The position numbers and the translations under genes are program-made. The notes beneath the pieces were generated by a model. That model was given only the letters and a program-made list of their open reading frames with translations, did no database searches and was not told the origin of the DNA. Positions 11,516 through 21,757 of a stretch of DNA of 64,000 nucleotides are shown piece by piece. The stretch comes from Neoechinorhynchus agilis. Its lineage: Eukaryota; Acanthocephala. Position 1 is the stretch's first letter. Each line of letters starts with the position of its first letter. The stretch spans positions 11,966,001 through 12,030,000 of the forward strand of contig CM121341.1 in assembly GCA_051530055.1 (NCBI GenBank), read 5' to 3'.

Positions 11516-11996
11516 ATGAAAACCAATGGTAAGTTAGTGTTCTACGTGGTAATTTGTTGATAGAAATTCGCAGATTTCAAACTGCTTTTAAAAGAAGCGC
11601 TTGATAGTTCTGAACAAAGCGTCCGTATCCATTCTGAGCTCAAACAAACTTTATGCAAGGCGGAAGTAAAACGGGGACAATTGGATGATCTTTTGGATTC
11701 TACAATGGACGTAGCCAATGAGAACTTTAAGAGAAAACCTGCTGATTCACCAAAATGGAATTGTAATGTGAATGCCCCTTTTATAGTTGGAAAGGTACGC
11801 CCAGGGAGCAAAAAAAAAGAAATATTAGATTTGCTTTTTTTAACAGCCGAATATTCAATCGCATCACATGCCATCCGGCGTACAGGAAGCAGTGGCGATC
11901 TCTCGTGATAAAGGTACGAGCCATCAAAGTCTTCGTGATCGAATGGAATCGATGATCGGTGAATATACGAAACTGTCAAGGTTCGTATATATTTGA
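11516..11996 (+). CDS. Small spliced hypothetical protein, coiled-coil-like
   Basis: Three exons join in phase: 11516-11528, 11574-11794 and 11847-11996, with introns of 45 nt (GTAAGT...CAG) and 52 nt (GTACGC...CAG). The product is about 127 residues beginning MKTNDFKLLLKEALDSSEQ. It has a charged helical middle (SELKQTLCKAEVKRGQLDDL) and a Ser/His-rich second half ending MESMIGEYTKLSRFVYI. I do not recognise the family. A donor-like GTTCGT at 11981 means it could continue into further exons. The case rests on phase-consistent short introns like those of neighbouring genes. Confidence 0.45.
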
Positions 11997-12038
11997 TTCG
12001 TACATTTTTACAGCGATTAGTCAGTAACGATTTATCTT

Positions 12039-12270
12039 ACTTTCTATCAATCGAAGTTTCATGGAAATTAAAACCGATTTTAACTAAAATCTTCTATTTA
12101 ATGAGGTTTATCTATATCTGATTTTCTATCCATCGACGTTTCATGGAAATTAAAACCGGTTTTAACTAAAATCTTCTACTTAATGAGGTTTATCTATATC
12201 TTATTTTCTATTAACCGAAGTTTCATGGAAATTAAAAACGGTTTTAACTAAAATCTTCTACTTAATGATG
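12039..12270. repeat. ~82 bp tandem repeat, ~2.8 copies
   Basis: Units begin at about 12039, 12121 and 12203 with TTTCTATC.ATCGA.GTTTCATGG and share TTTTAACTAAAATCTTCTA. Differences are few, so the expansion is recent. It is non-coding. Confidence 0.8.
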
Positions 12271-12664
12271 AGATTATGTTTGACAAAATAGTACGTTTTT
12301 ATTTAATAATTTTTTTTGCGAATATCAATACTAATTTTTAAATCACCTCAAATTCGACTCGAATCTTTCTGTTGCGTTTCCTTGACAACTTTAAGGGATT
12401 CATCTCTAGAAAAAAATTTACCGTTGCGATCATTATAATTGGATTGATTTTGTCGTCGATTTCAGTAGTTCTCGTCATCTCAAATTTTACTGAATGTACG
12501 AAAATCTAGGTTTTTGTTGAGCTTGGAATATAATATTTTTAAAGTGCAAATTGGTTAAATGACTTTTACTATAGCAAAATATCGTCCCTGGTTTGATATT
12601 ATTTTATTTCGCGTTTTTAAAATAAACTTAATTCTATCATATTATCAAATTTTAAATTATTATA

Positions 12665-13069
12665 GTCGCACATTTAAACGCCTTACGTTAATATTAAGAA
12701 GTGTCCGGAAGGAGAAGGAAATTTTAAAGAAACGTCAGAGTATTTTGTGCTTCAATGGCGATCAGGGCGATTCTTTAGTTAATAAAATTCGTGATTTGGA
12801 CGCTTTAATGAATGGCAATGAATAATGGGATCTGTTCGGTTCTTCATTTCCATTCTTTACTTTCTGCTGAACAAGTAAAACTCAAGGAAATTAAGAGAGT
12901 TTGTTTTCTACTTCTAGGGACCTCAAAAAGTCTTTTTTGCAGGTTGTTAATGAAAGGGATTTTGAGGCGAAGAGGAATAATGGAGGAAGGAGTATTGAGA
13001 GACAGCAATCAAGACTAAAGTTAATGAGAGAAGTTAGAGAATTTGTTGTCAGGGATTAGAAATATAAAG
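12665..13069 (+). CDS. Possible exons of a charged coiled-coil protein
   Basis: An acceptor-like TATTATAG precedes a basic/acidic frame (RSVRKEKEILKKRQ ... NKIRDLDALMNGN) to about 12825. A second piece ending AEQVKLKEIKR (to ~12899) joins in phase over a 44 nt GT-AG intron to VVNERDFEAKRNN...LMREVREFVVRD-stop (12944-13059). The join between the first and second pieces was not resolved. No family is recognised. It could belong to the gene at 11.5-12.0 kb. Confidence 0.3.
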
Positions 13070-13249
13070 CGGTTGATACACTGAAATGGAGAATTATTTG
13101 GGTGCGAAATGACAATGTCACTTTTTCGTATAATTTTAACAATTTACTGGAAATGAATGTCATTTTTAATAGATATATAAATTTGTCCTAGAGTAGAAAT
13201 CAAACTTTTCATTAAATCGTATTTTTTGCTTCTTTTATCACCTTAATTG

Positions 13250-13405
13250 TTTTCTGAGCGCTCGTCGGAGTTAATGGCACCCACAGAAGCGATTGGGAGA
13301 GCGTTGAGACGAGCACCTGATTCTATTGTCGAGACTGCCACCAATAGAGTTCAATTGGCCAGGTCACGAGAATCTGAAAGCCTCCACGGTATGTTTCATA
13401 CGATG
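13250..13405 (-). mobile_element. LINE-B fragment
   Basis: The minus-strand frame reads LLVAVSTIESGARLNALP then IASVGAINSDERS, matching the LINE-B segment LLAVSTRESGAWLNAVPLAS at about 5520-5610. It is a short, decayed relic. Confidence 0.6.
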
Positions 13406-13449
13406 CCAAATAAACTGGCATGGAAATATGATCTACTTTTCAGATAACC

Positions 13450-13930
13450 AAACCGCCAGCCAACACAGGCAAGGATAGTGGCACCTTTGAAACATCAATG
13501 TTTGACATGCGACCATAATTAAAGCTTTGAAGAAAACAAACCAACCTTTAATTGAAGAATAGTTTTATTCATTGCTTTAATATCGAATGTCGGTCTTACT
13601 AATTTCTAAGATATTTTTATAGGCTCTATTTTTTATATTGAGGATTGCAGTCGCGTTGTTAGGTATTCTGTTATTTAGGTCGCTTGCTTTCTCAATTGCA
13701 TCAAAATTTCCATTACCGAGTTCGCTATTATGAATATTTACCTAAAAATGCCATTCATGCTGCAATCCGGGAACTAATTGAGAGTTTTCCAAGACTTCTC
13801 AATCAGTGATTATTCTAATTAATTGAGAATTTTTAACGAGGCTTTTGATAATGTCAACTAAGGTTTTATCATAAATATCCTTTTGACATAATTATCTTTC
13901 CCATACAATGCTTTTTCTAAATTCAACACA
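13450..13930. other. AT-rich intergenic stretch
   Basis: No exon, repeat or RNA gene is recognised here. A weak plus-strand frame downstream (13937-14159) ends at the PKA gene's acceptor and has no recognisable domain. Confidence 0.4.
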
Positions 13931-14146
13931 AACTAATTGCAAATTTGTGGACTATCTCTTGCTTACTTTTCTATTCGAGAATTAGACCGCCTGAGAAACA
14001 ACTGTCGTTATTGTGCAGCTTCCTCAATGCCGTTACTGCTTCAATCGATCGACGACTCTAATACTCTTGAAATGATCAGCGAAAATCTTCGACATAAAAC
14101 AGGTCGCATGCATATCCATGGCAACCGGGATAGCTTTCTTTATTTA

Positions 14147-14162
14147 CTAATAAAATTCTAGA
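14147..14162 (+). promoter_or_regulatory. Candidate trans-splice acceptor before PKA-R
   Basis: AATAAAATTCTAG ends one base before the start ATG. Acceptors this close to an initiator are typical of nematode spliced-leader sites. An ordinary 5' UTR intron would look the same. Confidence 0.45.
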
Positions 14163-15221
14163 ATGAATTCCGACAATTCCCCTGAAGATTACGACGTCCC
14201 GGAAGCAATTGCTGATTACTTACTTGGCCTAATACGATACTTATCGGAAAACTTTGTAATGGACGCTGGAGTTGATATTAATAATATAGCGCTCGAATAT
14301 GCAGTTTCTAGCGTCACAGGTGGAGATTATAGTTTTGGAATTGAACCAGATTATGGAAATGTGACTCGGCGTGCATACATGGAGAGTTCGATAGAAGAAG
14401 ATGAAGACACCGGCAGTGATCCTATCTTTGAAAAGACTGAAGAGCAGCGGGCAGGTATCAGAACGAAACTCCGGGCATTTCATTTATGTGAGAACCTTAG
14501 AATCGAGCAGTTGGAACAAATTATTGATGCCCTTGAACCGCTAAGCGTAAAGGCAGGTACTGTACTGATTAAGCAAGGTGAAAAAGGTGATACTTTTTAC
14601 GTTATTGACAATGGAAAGTTCCAAGTTGTAGCAAATGATAATATAGTGCATGAATTTATAAACACTGGTTGTTTCGGAGAATTAGCTCTGATTTTCAATA
14701 CTCCTAGAAATGCAACAATAAAGGCAGAAACCGATGGGATGCTTTGGACGATTGACAGGAGAACGTTTAGAAGAAAAGTAGTGCTAACGGCTAAAGAACG
14801 GGACAAGTTGTACGAAAATGCAATGACTTCTATTCCTTTATTTAACGGCCTTGATCTTAACAGCAAAATTTACCTACTGAATTCGGTTAAACAGGAGATC
14901 TATGAAGACGGTGATTGTATTTTTAGGCAAGGAGAGGATGCCGATTGTATGTATTTTGTGGAAGATGGAATCGTGAGAATCGAAATGGAATCAAATGGTC
15001 TTGTGAGAACTGTCAAGGAAATTAAAAAAGGAGATTACTTTGGCGAATTGGCATTGATCGACAACAAACCAAGAGCAGCTTCAGCCTTCGCGGTTGGTAA
15101 GACGAGAGTAGGAGTAATGACGGCTGATAAGTTTAAGGAGTACATGGAACCGATGTTGGATACCTTGGAGGAAAACAAAAAGAAGTATTATGAGCAGGTT
15201 AAAACTGTGTTTGGTGATTAA
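14163..15221 (+). CDS. cAMP-dependent protein kinase regulatory subunit (type II-like)
   Basis: A 352-residue intronless frame. It has an N-terminal dimerisation/docking-like helix pair (EAIADYLLGLIRYLSENF), an acidic linker with the inhibitor segment NVTRRAYMESS, and two cyclic-nucleotide-binding domains. The phosphate-binding cassettes are CFGELALIFNTPRNATI (A) and YFGELALIDNKPRAAS (B). The subunit holds the catalytic kinase inactive until cAMP binds. The inhibitor site reads RRAY: RII proteins usually have RRxS and RI proteins RRxA/G, so Tyr at P0 is odd. Cassette A has Asn where Ala follows the phosphate-binding Arg. An acceptor TTCTAG ends at 14161, one base before the ATG, suggesting spliced-leader addition. 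Lack of introns in a gene this size differs from its neighbours. Confidence 0.92.
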   Translation: MNSDNSPEDYDVPEAIADYLLGLIRYLSENFVMDAGVDINNIALEYAVSSVTGGDYSFGIEPDYGNVTRRAYMESSIEEDEDTGSDPIFEKTEEQRAGIRTKLRAFHLCENLRIEQLEQIIDALEPLSVKAGTVLIKQGEKGDTFYVIDNGKFQVVANDNIVHEFINTGCFGELALIFNTPRNATIKAETDGMLWTIDRRTFRRKVVLTAKERDKLYENAMTSIPLFNGLDLNSKIYLLNSVKQEIYEDGDCIFRQGEDADCMYFVEDGIVRIEMESNGLVRTVKEIKKGDYFGELALIDNKPRAASAFAVGKTRVGVMTADKFKEYMEPMLDTLEENKKKYYEQVKTVFGD

Positions 15222-15479
15222 GTAAATGTCCACATTATTTCATTAAATATTGATATTTTGTCATTGTCAATGATCGAAATTACGAGCATTACGTTTTTAA
15301 TCCGACGTTTGCGGTGCAAACGACTAAAATAACGAAAATACAAGTATAAAAAAATTTAAGATCTTAAGACGACATAATTATAAATAGGAGAAGTAGCGTG
15401 AAATGTCAGGTTATTTTGGTCCAGCGGAAAACGCTTTAAGGAGATTCTGTAAAGCAGTTTCATAGTATTTTAATCTCTT

Positions 15480-15850
15480 TTCCTGAACAAATCTTCTGCT
15501 TCTACATATCGAACAAGACTCAATAAGAATCGATAAACAAAAAATCGAAGACTGTAAAGGAGCAAATTGAGTTTAATCCGCTACCAGCTTCAATGAGCAA
15601 CAACAGAGTTCAAGGTGAAGCCACTCGGAATTCATACAAAACTAACTGTAAACTCGAAGATCTGAATAATAGAGACAACGCTAAAATACTACTTTGCTCC
15701 AATAAGGTATCAAAGGTCCAAAGAAAGAGCTTCAATCAAGGTTTTACCAAATGGCAAAATGTTTTAGGTTCGATCGCGAAATGTAGCTTAGCAAATATTA
15801 GTCATCCAAATATTCGTGATAACTCGCATCAATTTTATTGTTGATCAATA
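15480..15850 (+). pseudogene. Decayed tandem copy of the 16.1 kb gene
   Basis: The stretch AATCGAAGACTGTAAAGG...TTTAATCCGC...AACAACA...AAGGTGAAGCCA (15540-15625) is colinear with 16360-16435 of the next gene. The frame is broken upstream, and the remaining frame (15593-15844) diverges. It looks like a tandem duplication whose first copy is dying. Confidence 0.5.
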
Positions 15851-16049
15851 TTTATAGATATCGGCTGTCACATCCGATCTTATCAAGACTGAAATTCTTT
15901 GTTAACGCTTTCATCCCTTTATAATTTTATAACAAAATTCGAATTGATCCTGCAGCTCAATTGTCCAAATAACTGTTTCTAAATAAAACATTCCAGCTCT
16001 CTTCAGATATTATAAAGGATCAGGAACGATAAAACTGATCCAAACAGAG

Positions 16050-16564
16050 TCAACTTAAAGCAGATATCAACATCCTCTTTTGATTTACAAACATTTATTC
16101 GCAGTAATCCTGAATTACTACGTAGCGTTCCTGGAACGGATAAAATGGAAAAAACAGCTACGATGAAGTTTAAGGACGATTTAGGGAAGATTGTGGACTT
16201 CAGTGTTTTCGGTAAACTACATTCTGGACGATCACGAAAAAATCTGGATAAAAAGGAAACGAAAAATCTCGGCAATGAAGAGCCTAAAGACGAGATGACG
16301 ACCGGTAATAGAAAAAGAAAAATCAATACCGATAGCGATAAACGACCGGCAAGCAAAAGATCGAAAACTGTGAAACAAATTGAGCTTAATCCGCCATCAA
16401 TGACGATGAACAATAACAATATTAAAAGTGAAGCCATGTTAAATTACACTTGGTACTTAATTGGCTTGTCACAATCGCCCGTCTTATTGAGAATGTTGCA
16501 ACAGCTCAATACGGACTTACAATACATTCGAAAGTGGACTGGCGAACGGAACTTCATGACTTAG
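16050..16564 (+). CDS. Basic, nuclear-like hypothetical protein
   Basis: Coding upstream of the first ATG (16145) is convincing: it reads QISTSSFDLQTFIRSNPELL and RSVPGTDK before MEKTATMKFKDDLGK. The exon therefore probably starts near 16040, after an acceptor-like ATCAG, and more 5' exons are expected. The middle is rich in Lys/Arg with nuclear-localisation-like clusters (NRKRKINTD, KRPASKRSKT). The C-terminus YTWYLIGLSQSPVLLRML forms a hydrophobic helix. The family is not recognised. A decayed copy lies just upstream. Confidence 0.5.
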
Positions 16565-16599
16565 AATCTATTGAGTTAGAGATTTTAGTTGTAAATAAA

Positions 16600-17700
16600 T
16601 CCGGATGTCGATATACGAGAATTTAGTGTTCGTGAGAATGGTGGCTTAAAAATGCGAAAATTAATTTTATGATTATCGCACGCTGTTTGCTCTACACATC
16701 GCGCTGGCAAACTAAAACTTTATTAAAGATACAGGCAGCAAACGAATATTTTTAAACCGCTAGCAACTTCTCATCATAACTTTCAGACGCTGAGGAATTG
16801 ACATTTGGTTGTGGGCAAGTATTTTGCGTAATTGTTTTATTCGATATCGATTAATGATGCCTTAAACTTTCCAAGCAGAAGCGACAAAAGTTAACGTATG
16901 TAATATACTGAATCTAGTTTCGGTAGAGCATTAAAAGTTAATTTAATTGTGATCTCTTAAAGAATAATAATCGTTTTACTAAGAAAGTTTCGTTTTCGAT
17001 CTGTACGAACCCTTTGACTGAAAATAACTAAAAATTATCGATTTGTAAGGTATCGTCCCCGATGAAAATTATTAACTGTGTTGTAGGTGATGAGAAGAAT
17101 AGATATTGATTCATTGTTCTCAATAATTCGTCCGTCTCGTCGGACTTCAGGTTGCTTTTAAGTTTTCTTAACTCCGACGAAACGGACGAAATATTTAAAA
17201 CTCTCATCACCAAAGGACACATTTATAAATAAACAACTTCTTTACAATTTCTTTGGCATATAGCTAATAATTTGGGTCCTTCAAGCTCTTCTTTGATTAA
17301 ATTTTTAAAATATCTCTACAAAAAACCCAAATGGTGTTAGAAAGATGACTTCGGAATAAAATATTCACATTAACTCAGGCATTTGATAAGGTTACTCAAA
17401 CTCATTTGTGTAAACTTTTAGAGTGATCAAATTCTTTTTTCTGTGGTACTCCCCAGTGTGGAAGATCTGAAATCATCGGTTTCAAGCATTCTCAACTTCA
17501 TGAGTTTTTTTCTAAGAAAATGATCATATTCAAGATTCCCGAAATGAGGAACCATATTGAAAAATGAAAAAGACAATTGGCGTCGTTCTGGGAATTTGCG
17601 ATACGTAACTTTGAAGATATCATACGAGTTAATCAGAACGCCAATTTGCGAATCTCATTTGCTGATCGACATATAATAACCAACCACCACACCACGACTC
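16600..17700. other. AT-rich intergenic stretch with one strong hairpin
   Basis: No gene is recognised. It contains the 18 bp-arm inverted repeat at 17127-17190. A minus-strand frame over it (17028-17222) is probably fortuitous. Confidence 0.4.
17127..17190. repeat. Hairpin, 18 bp arms
   Basis: TTCGTCCGTCTCGTCGGA (17127-17144) pairs with 17173-17190 with one mismatch across a 28 nt loop. Its function is unknown. Confidence 0.7.
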
Positions 17701-17704
17701 GGCT

Positions 17705-17800
17705 CTGGGATGTTGGGCGCATTCACAGTATTCAGGGCACGACTAAGAATTTCGTTCAATTCGGCGTATCGTGAGTACCTTCCGCCTGATTACCAATAGG
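17705..17800 (-). mobile_element. LINE-B fragment
   Basis: The minus-strand frame reads SGGRYSRYAELNEILSRAL then NTVNAPN, matching the LINE-B Cys/His region and the copy at 37.1-37.2 kb. Confidence 0.65.
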
Positions 17801-18755
17801 TTACCGAAATCTTCACACAAAAAATTAACAGCCTCTTACAATAGAATGTTCTTGTGATTGATGCCGGCTCTTCACGTATGCAGCTAAGGCCACTTGCGCC
17901 AAACAAACAGCAATGCGGTACTAAAACGATATTTTAAGCCTTAAAACTGATCTACTGGATTTTTGATTCAATTCGAAAAAATCAATATCGACTTTTTTAA
18001 TGTCCGCTCAGTAGATTTTCTTGCGTTTTTGTGTGTGTGTTGCCCGTTGCTGATCGATGCACGTGAAATTACAATGATTGAATTAGACAATGTAATTATT
18101 TTTTTATCGCTGACCATTGATCAAATATCGACAATATGTGACGATTTAAATTTTTCTGTGTAAATTCAAGTATTTTGTTTTCCAACGCCGTGAAGATAAT
18201 TAACAATGAAAAATCGAGATGCATTTTTTCACGCTGTATGTTGTTAACATCCTTCAAATTCGACCGCCAGTACTATTGTAAGCTGGAATAATTCGACTGT
18301 TAATTGGGGGAATGCTCAAACAAATCACAATAATTTGAGAAAACCAATCTACGTGTAAATTCTCTTATGAAAGGAACCAACAAATCTGGCAACTGTCATC
18401 TTGGTGCGGTTGCTCTCCTGTTTCTGCTTATTTACTGAAGATTTTGGTTTGAAGGAAAACGAGTCATTGAACTCCTCGGATGCTCTACAGATACGGTTTT
18501 AAAATCATACAAAAAATTTCGACTAAATTTGATTGTCTCGTTTGCTGATTGGATGCTGCTTTTATCTGTTTTCCGTCTCGCAGTTGTCTTAAACAATTAA
18601 GAAGTTCCTTGCAATTGATGACGACTCCTTTTTACTTGTGTATTACTTCAAGTCGAAATTTATTTTAATCAAAGTAACTCACGATAGCTCAATTTTTTCA
18701 TAGTGCAAATAAAAACTGCATGCAAATTCAAAATGTAATCCTGTTTGCTTTGTTC
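17800..18755. other. AT-rich intergenic stretch upstream of TFIIB-like copy 2
   Basis: No exon is recognised with confidence. A zinc-ribbon exon for the TFIIB-like gene was looked for here and not found. Confidence 0.4.
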
Positions 18756-18778
18756 TCCAAGTGAACAAGTCGAGGAAA

Positions 18779-19345
18779 ATGAGAAATAAAGAGTGTTGCA
18801 AACCAGTGTACCGTCGAATAAAAATGCTCTTGCAATGGATCGAGAAGATGCACCTTAATCCGGAGAAGACCATACAAACCGTTCACGAGATTCACGATCT
18901 TTTAGACAGCCAAGGCATTTTCAAGGGAAAAAGCAATCGTAAGGAAATCGCTGCGTACCTGTTCGTTGCCTGCAAACGGAATCGCAGACCGAGAAGCCTG
19001 TTCGAATTCTCCAAGATCTGCAGGATATCACGAGCAGAACTTCGCCAAATGGTTTCTATAATCCTTAAGGCCTTGGGTGATAAATTTCCCTGTTCAAACG
19101 AAATGTATTATCTCAAAGAAGGTTGCACTCGATTAAGATTGAACACCGAAAATGAGGAAAAAGCTCAACAACTTTTGAACATGTGGGGTATCGGCTTTCT
19201 TGCATCGACGAGAGTTGCATCTGCGATTGTTGTCGCAGCCGAGAAATATGGTTCGGAGCTTCATATTCAACAAGTTGCCGATGAATTCTCAGTGTCCGCA
19301 CAAACCATAAAAAGTTGTATAAGGCGATATTCAAGAAACTGGTGA
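18779..19345 (+). CDS. TFIIB-like core domain protein, copy 2
   Basis: About 188 residues from the first ATG (18779); the frame is open a little upstream to 18713, and CCAAG at 18757-18761 could be an acceptor. Repeat 1: RRIKMLLQWIEKM, NRKEIAAYLFVACKRN, ICRISRAELRQM. Repeat 2: EEKAQQLLNMWG, IVVAAEKYG, VADEFSVSAQTIKSC. This is the two-cyclin-fold core of TFIIB without the N-terminal zinc ribbon, so it may be a partial gene or a dominant regulator. It ends in RRYSRNW-stop. Reading one frame over gives LYKAIFKK, the expected family continuation. It is closely related to copy 1 at the window start. Confidence 0.7.
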   Translation: MRNKECCKPVYRRIKMLLQWIEKMHLNPEKTIQTVHEIHDLLDSQGIFKGKSNRKEIAAYLFVACKRNRRPRSLFEFSKICRISRAELRQMVSIILKALGDKFPCSNEMYYLKEGCTRLRLNTENEEKAQQLLNMWGIGFLASTRVASAIVVAAEKYGSELHIQQVADEFSVSAQTIKSCIRRYSRNW

Positions 19346-20826
19346 ACTTGATTTGATGCGTTGTGGAGGTCTACAGATTTTAAATAAATTTTTACAGTGA
19401 ATGTGGCATCGAGTTTTGAATTCACTGAAGACTCCAAAATATTTCATTCGCTCCTGCTAGATGCCAGTTTAAGAACATTTCCACTAAACCGTCACCGAAA
19501 TTAGCAATCACTTTTGAGCTCGAGGGGTAGGCAATAAAAGTATAAATAGTTAAGATTTTTTCAGGAGCCTTCGATACTGCATACCTTTAAGCACGAATTA
19601 CGATTAAAGAGGTTATTGGACGGATGTCATAGATGGAGGATTTATTAAAAGTTCGATTTAACAAGATGTAGACATTACATCTGACAGAATGTTTAAATTG
19701 TATCTTTCTTTTAAATTCGTGCCAAGTAGAATTATTCAAAAAGTTCAAATACTTAGTGATGTGCTGAAGATTTCTCGATCGGTATTGCATATTTTGGCTG
19801 AAAAAAGAGGACAAAAACTAAAAAAGCCACCGTGACCTGCCTTTTAGACCCAAAGAGGTAATAAATCAATCTCTGTATCACCAAACAAAATAAATCCATG
19901 AACAACTTCTTCGCAATTGCACCTGAAATCAGTTTAAAGATGGTTTCATTGAGTTCAAACTATTAATACTTTCGCTTTTGTGATTTGGCACGTTACCAAG
20001 ACCCCAAGCGGCGTCTTTAATAACTTGGCAATGTATTTTTAAGTTTTAAATGGGAAAACTGTAAACAAGAGATTTGGAATGGGCATTAAAGCTTTAGTGC
20101 TCGCTTATCAGAGTTGTAGCTCACTGATGTATCACGAATAATCATCTAGAAAATTTCGACTAGGGTTTAAATACACAGTTTTTATCGTATTAAAAATTTG
20201 ATCCATATAATTCGATCTAAACAGATTGCGCTTATGAAATCAGGAACTCGGGATATTGCCTCAAGTTGCGCTTTTTGTGATGAATTTGTTATCAACGAAA
20301 CCGTAAGGATTGCTTAAGGCTCCGAAATTCCATAATCGACCGATCTGGATTAGATGCGGGGTCATCTTCTGCGAATTTAAGTTTCTGGTCCAGTTTAGTC
20401 GAAATTTGCTAACAAAAACATAATAAGTCTTAATTTACATTGACTCTGAAATCGCAAATAACGTGGTAAACAAGAGAAAATGTATTCGTTGAAAAAACGA
20501 AGAATTAGAAGTCAACAACTCTATCAACAGTTCTAGCTTCTAAACGTCAAAGTAAATTTTGCTAGGTGTGGACGTTTATGCGGTGCTCATATTTTTTAGC
20601 TGATAAATACAGTTAATCTCTCATTGGCTTCGTATCATGGACATTCCGATTCGAGAAGTTTTTTAAAACCTAGATGTTTTCTCTGTTGCATGCTTGAATC
20701 ACAAAAGTTTTTGATGTAAATTGTTTCTCAAATAAAATTATAATTCAAATAAATATTTCTGAAAGTAAGATGCAAGGAATTTTTTCTTTCTTAGTCCTAA
20801 GAACAAGGGATTTCCAAATATTAAAG
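19346..20826. other. AT-rich intergenic stretch
   Basis: No coding exon, RNA gene or repeat is recognised in these 1.5 kb. Confidence 0.4.
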
Positions 20827-20873
20827 TATAGATAGATTTTTCCAAAACGTTCTCGAGTACGATGTCTTATTTT

Positions 20874-20908
20874 GTCCGAATTTTCGCCGTTTCGCGGCTT
20901 CTTCGGGG
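20874..20908 (-). ncRNA. Hammerhead-ribozyme-like core (left palindrome arm)
   Basis: Read on the minus strand: CCGAAGA, stem GCCG-CGAAA-CGGC, then GAAA. It differs from the CUGANGA...GAAA consensus at one position (U to C). It lies downstream of the GIY-YIG frame in the same orientation, as in Penelope terminal repeats. Activity is doubtful. Confidence 0.4.
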
Positions 20909-21252
20909 ACTCTCCCTCGCTCTGAAAAGGTCAGAAAAGTGATAAACTGTCTGATAATTCATCCTTCCGATTGAGTGACCCCTCCACGACCAATAAGCAG
21001 AGCCTCGGCAATGCAAAAGGTCTACAGGATCAGGTGCCCTGTAGAGAACCCCCACCCCCAGGCTGGGCTAACAATATTGTGGTGGTTAGCAAAATGGGTG
21101 GCCAACGGTGCTGACACGTACGACGGTGCGTGCGGGTTACGCGCATTACAGAAATGCTCAGTTACCCGCTGGTGTAGCCTCCGCTCCGTCTTTCCGATGT
21201 AGCTGCAGGATTTCCCCTGGTCCTTGCAATTGCCGCATGTGATCCGGTTCTG

Positions 21253-21609
21253 ATGAGGGCTAATCACCACGAGGATCAGGAGAATTGTCCAAAAAAGTGC
21301 ATTATGTGCATTCAATGTCAATTGGACAATGAAGATGGAAGACGAAGACCGAAGGCAGCCTGTATGATGAGCAATGTGGTATACCGGATCACATGCGGCA
21401 ATTGCAAGGACCAGGGGAAATCCTGCAGCTACATCGGAAAGACGGAGCGGAGGCTACACCAGCGGGTAACTGAGCATTTCTGTAATGCACGTAACCCGCA
21501 CGCACCGTCGTACGTGTCAGCACCGTTGGCCACCCATTTTGCTAACCACCACAATATTGTTAGCCCAGCCTGGGGGTGGGGGTTCTCTACAGGGCACCTG
21601 ATCCTGTAG
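21253..21609 (+). CDS. Penelope-type GIY-YIG endonuclease fragment
   Basis: 118 codons: a linker with KKCIMCIQC, then VVYRITCGNCKD, SCSYIGKTERRLHQRV and TEHF, followed by HFANHHNIVSPAWGW. The core matches the GIY-YIG fold of Penelope elements (Y-I-C...C...YIGxT...R). The mirrored copy on the minus strand (about 21022-21240) has an identical GIY-YIG sequence, which is unlikely unless the duplication is recent. The C-terminus ends soon after the domain. Confidence 0.65.
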   Translation: MRANHHEDQENCPKKCIMCIQCQLDNEDGRRRPKAACMMSNVVYRITCGNCKDQGKSCSYIGKTERRLHQRVTEHFCNARNPHAPSYVSAPLATHFANHHNIVSPAWGWGFSTGHLIL

Positions 21610-21722
21610 ACCTTTTGCATTGCCGAAGCTCTGCTTATTGGTCGTGGAGGGGTCACTCAATAGGAAGGATGAATTGTCAGACAGTTTATCACTTTTCTGA
21701 GCTTTTCAGAGCGAGGGAGAGT

Positions 21723-21757
21723 CCCCGAAGAAGCCGTGAAGCGACGAAAATTCGGAC
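21723..21757 (+). ncRNA. Hammerhead-ribozyme-like core (right palindrome arm)
   Basis: CCGAAGAAGCCGTGAAGCGA then CGAAAATTCGGAC. Same layout as the left arm, but the stem II pairing is weakened. Candidate only. Confidence 0.35.

Noticed and set aside
18761-18778. GTG at 18761 as start of TFIIB-like copy 2
   Set aside because: Nuclear genes rarely start at GTG; the first in-frame ATG is at 18779, and CCAAG at 18757-18761 could instead be an acceptor.
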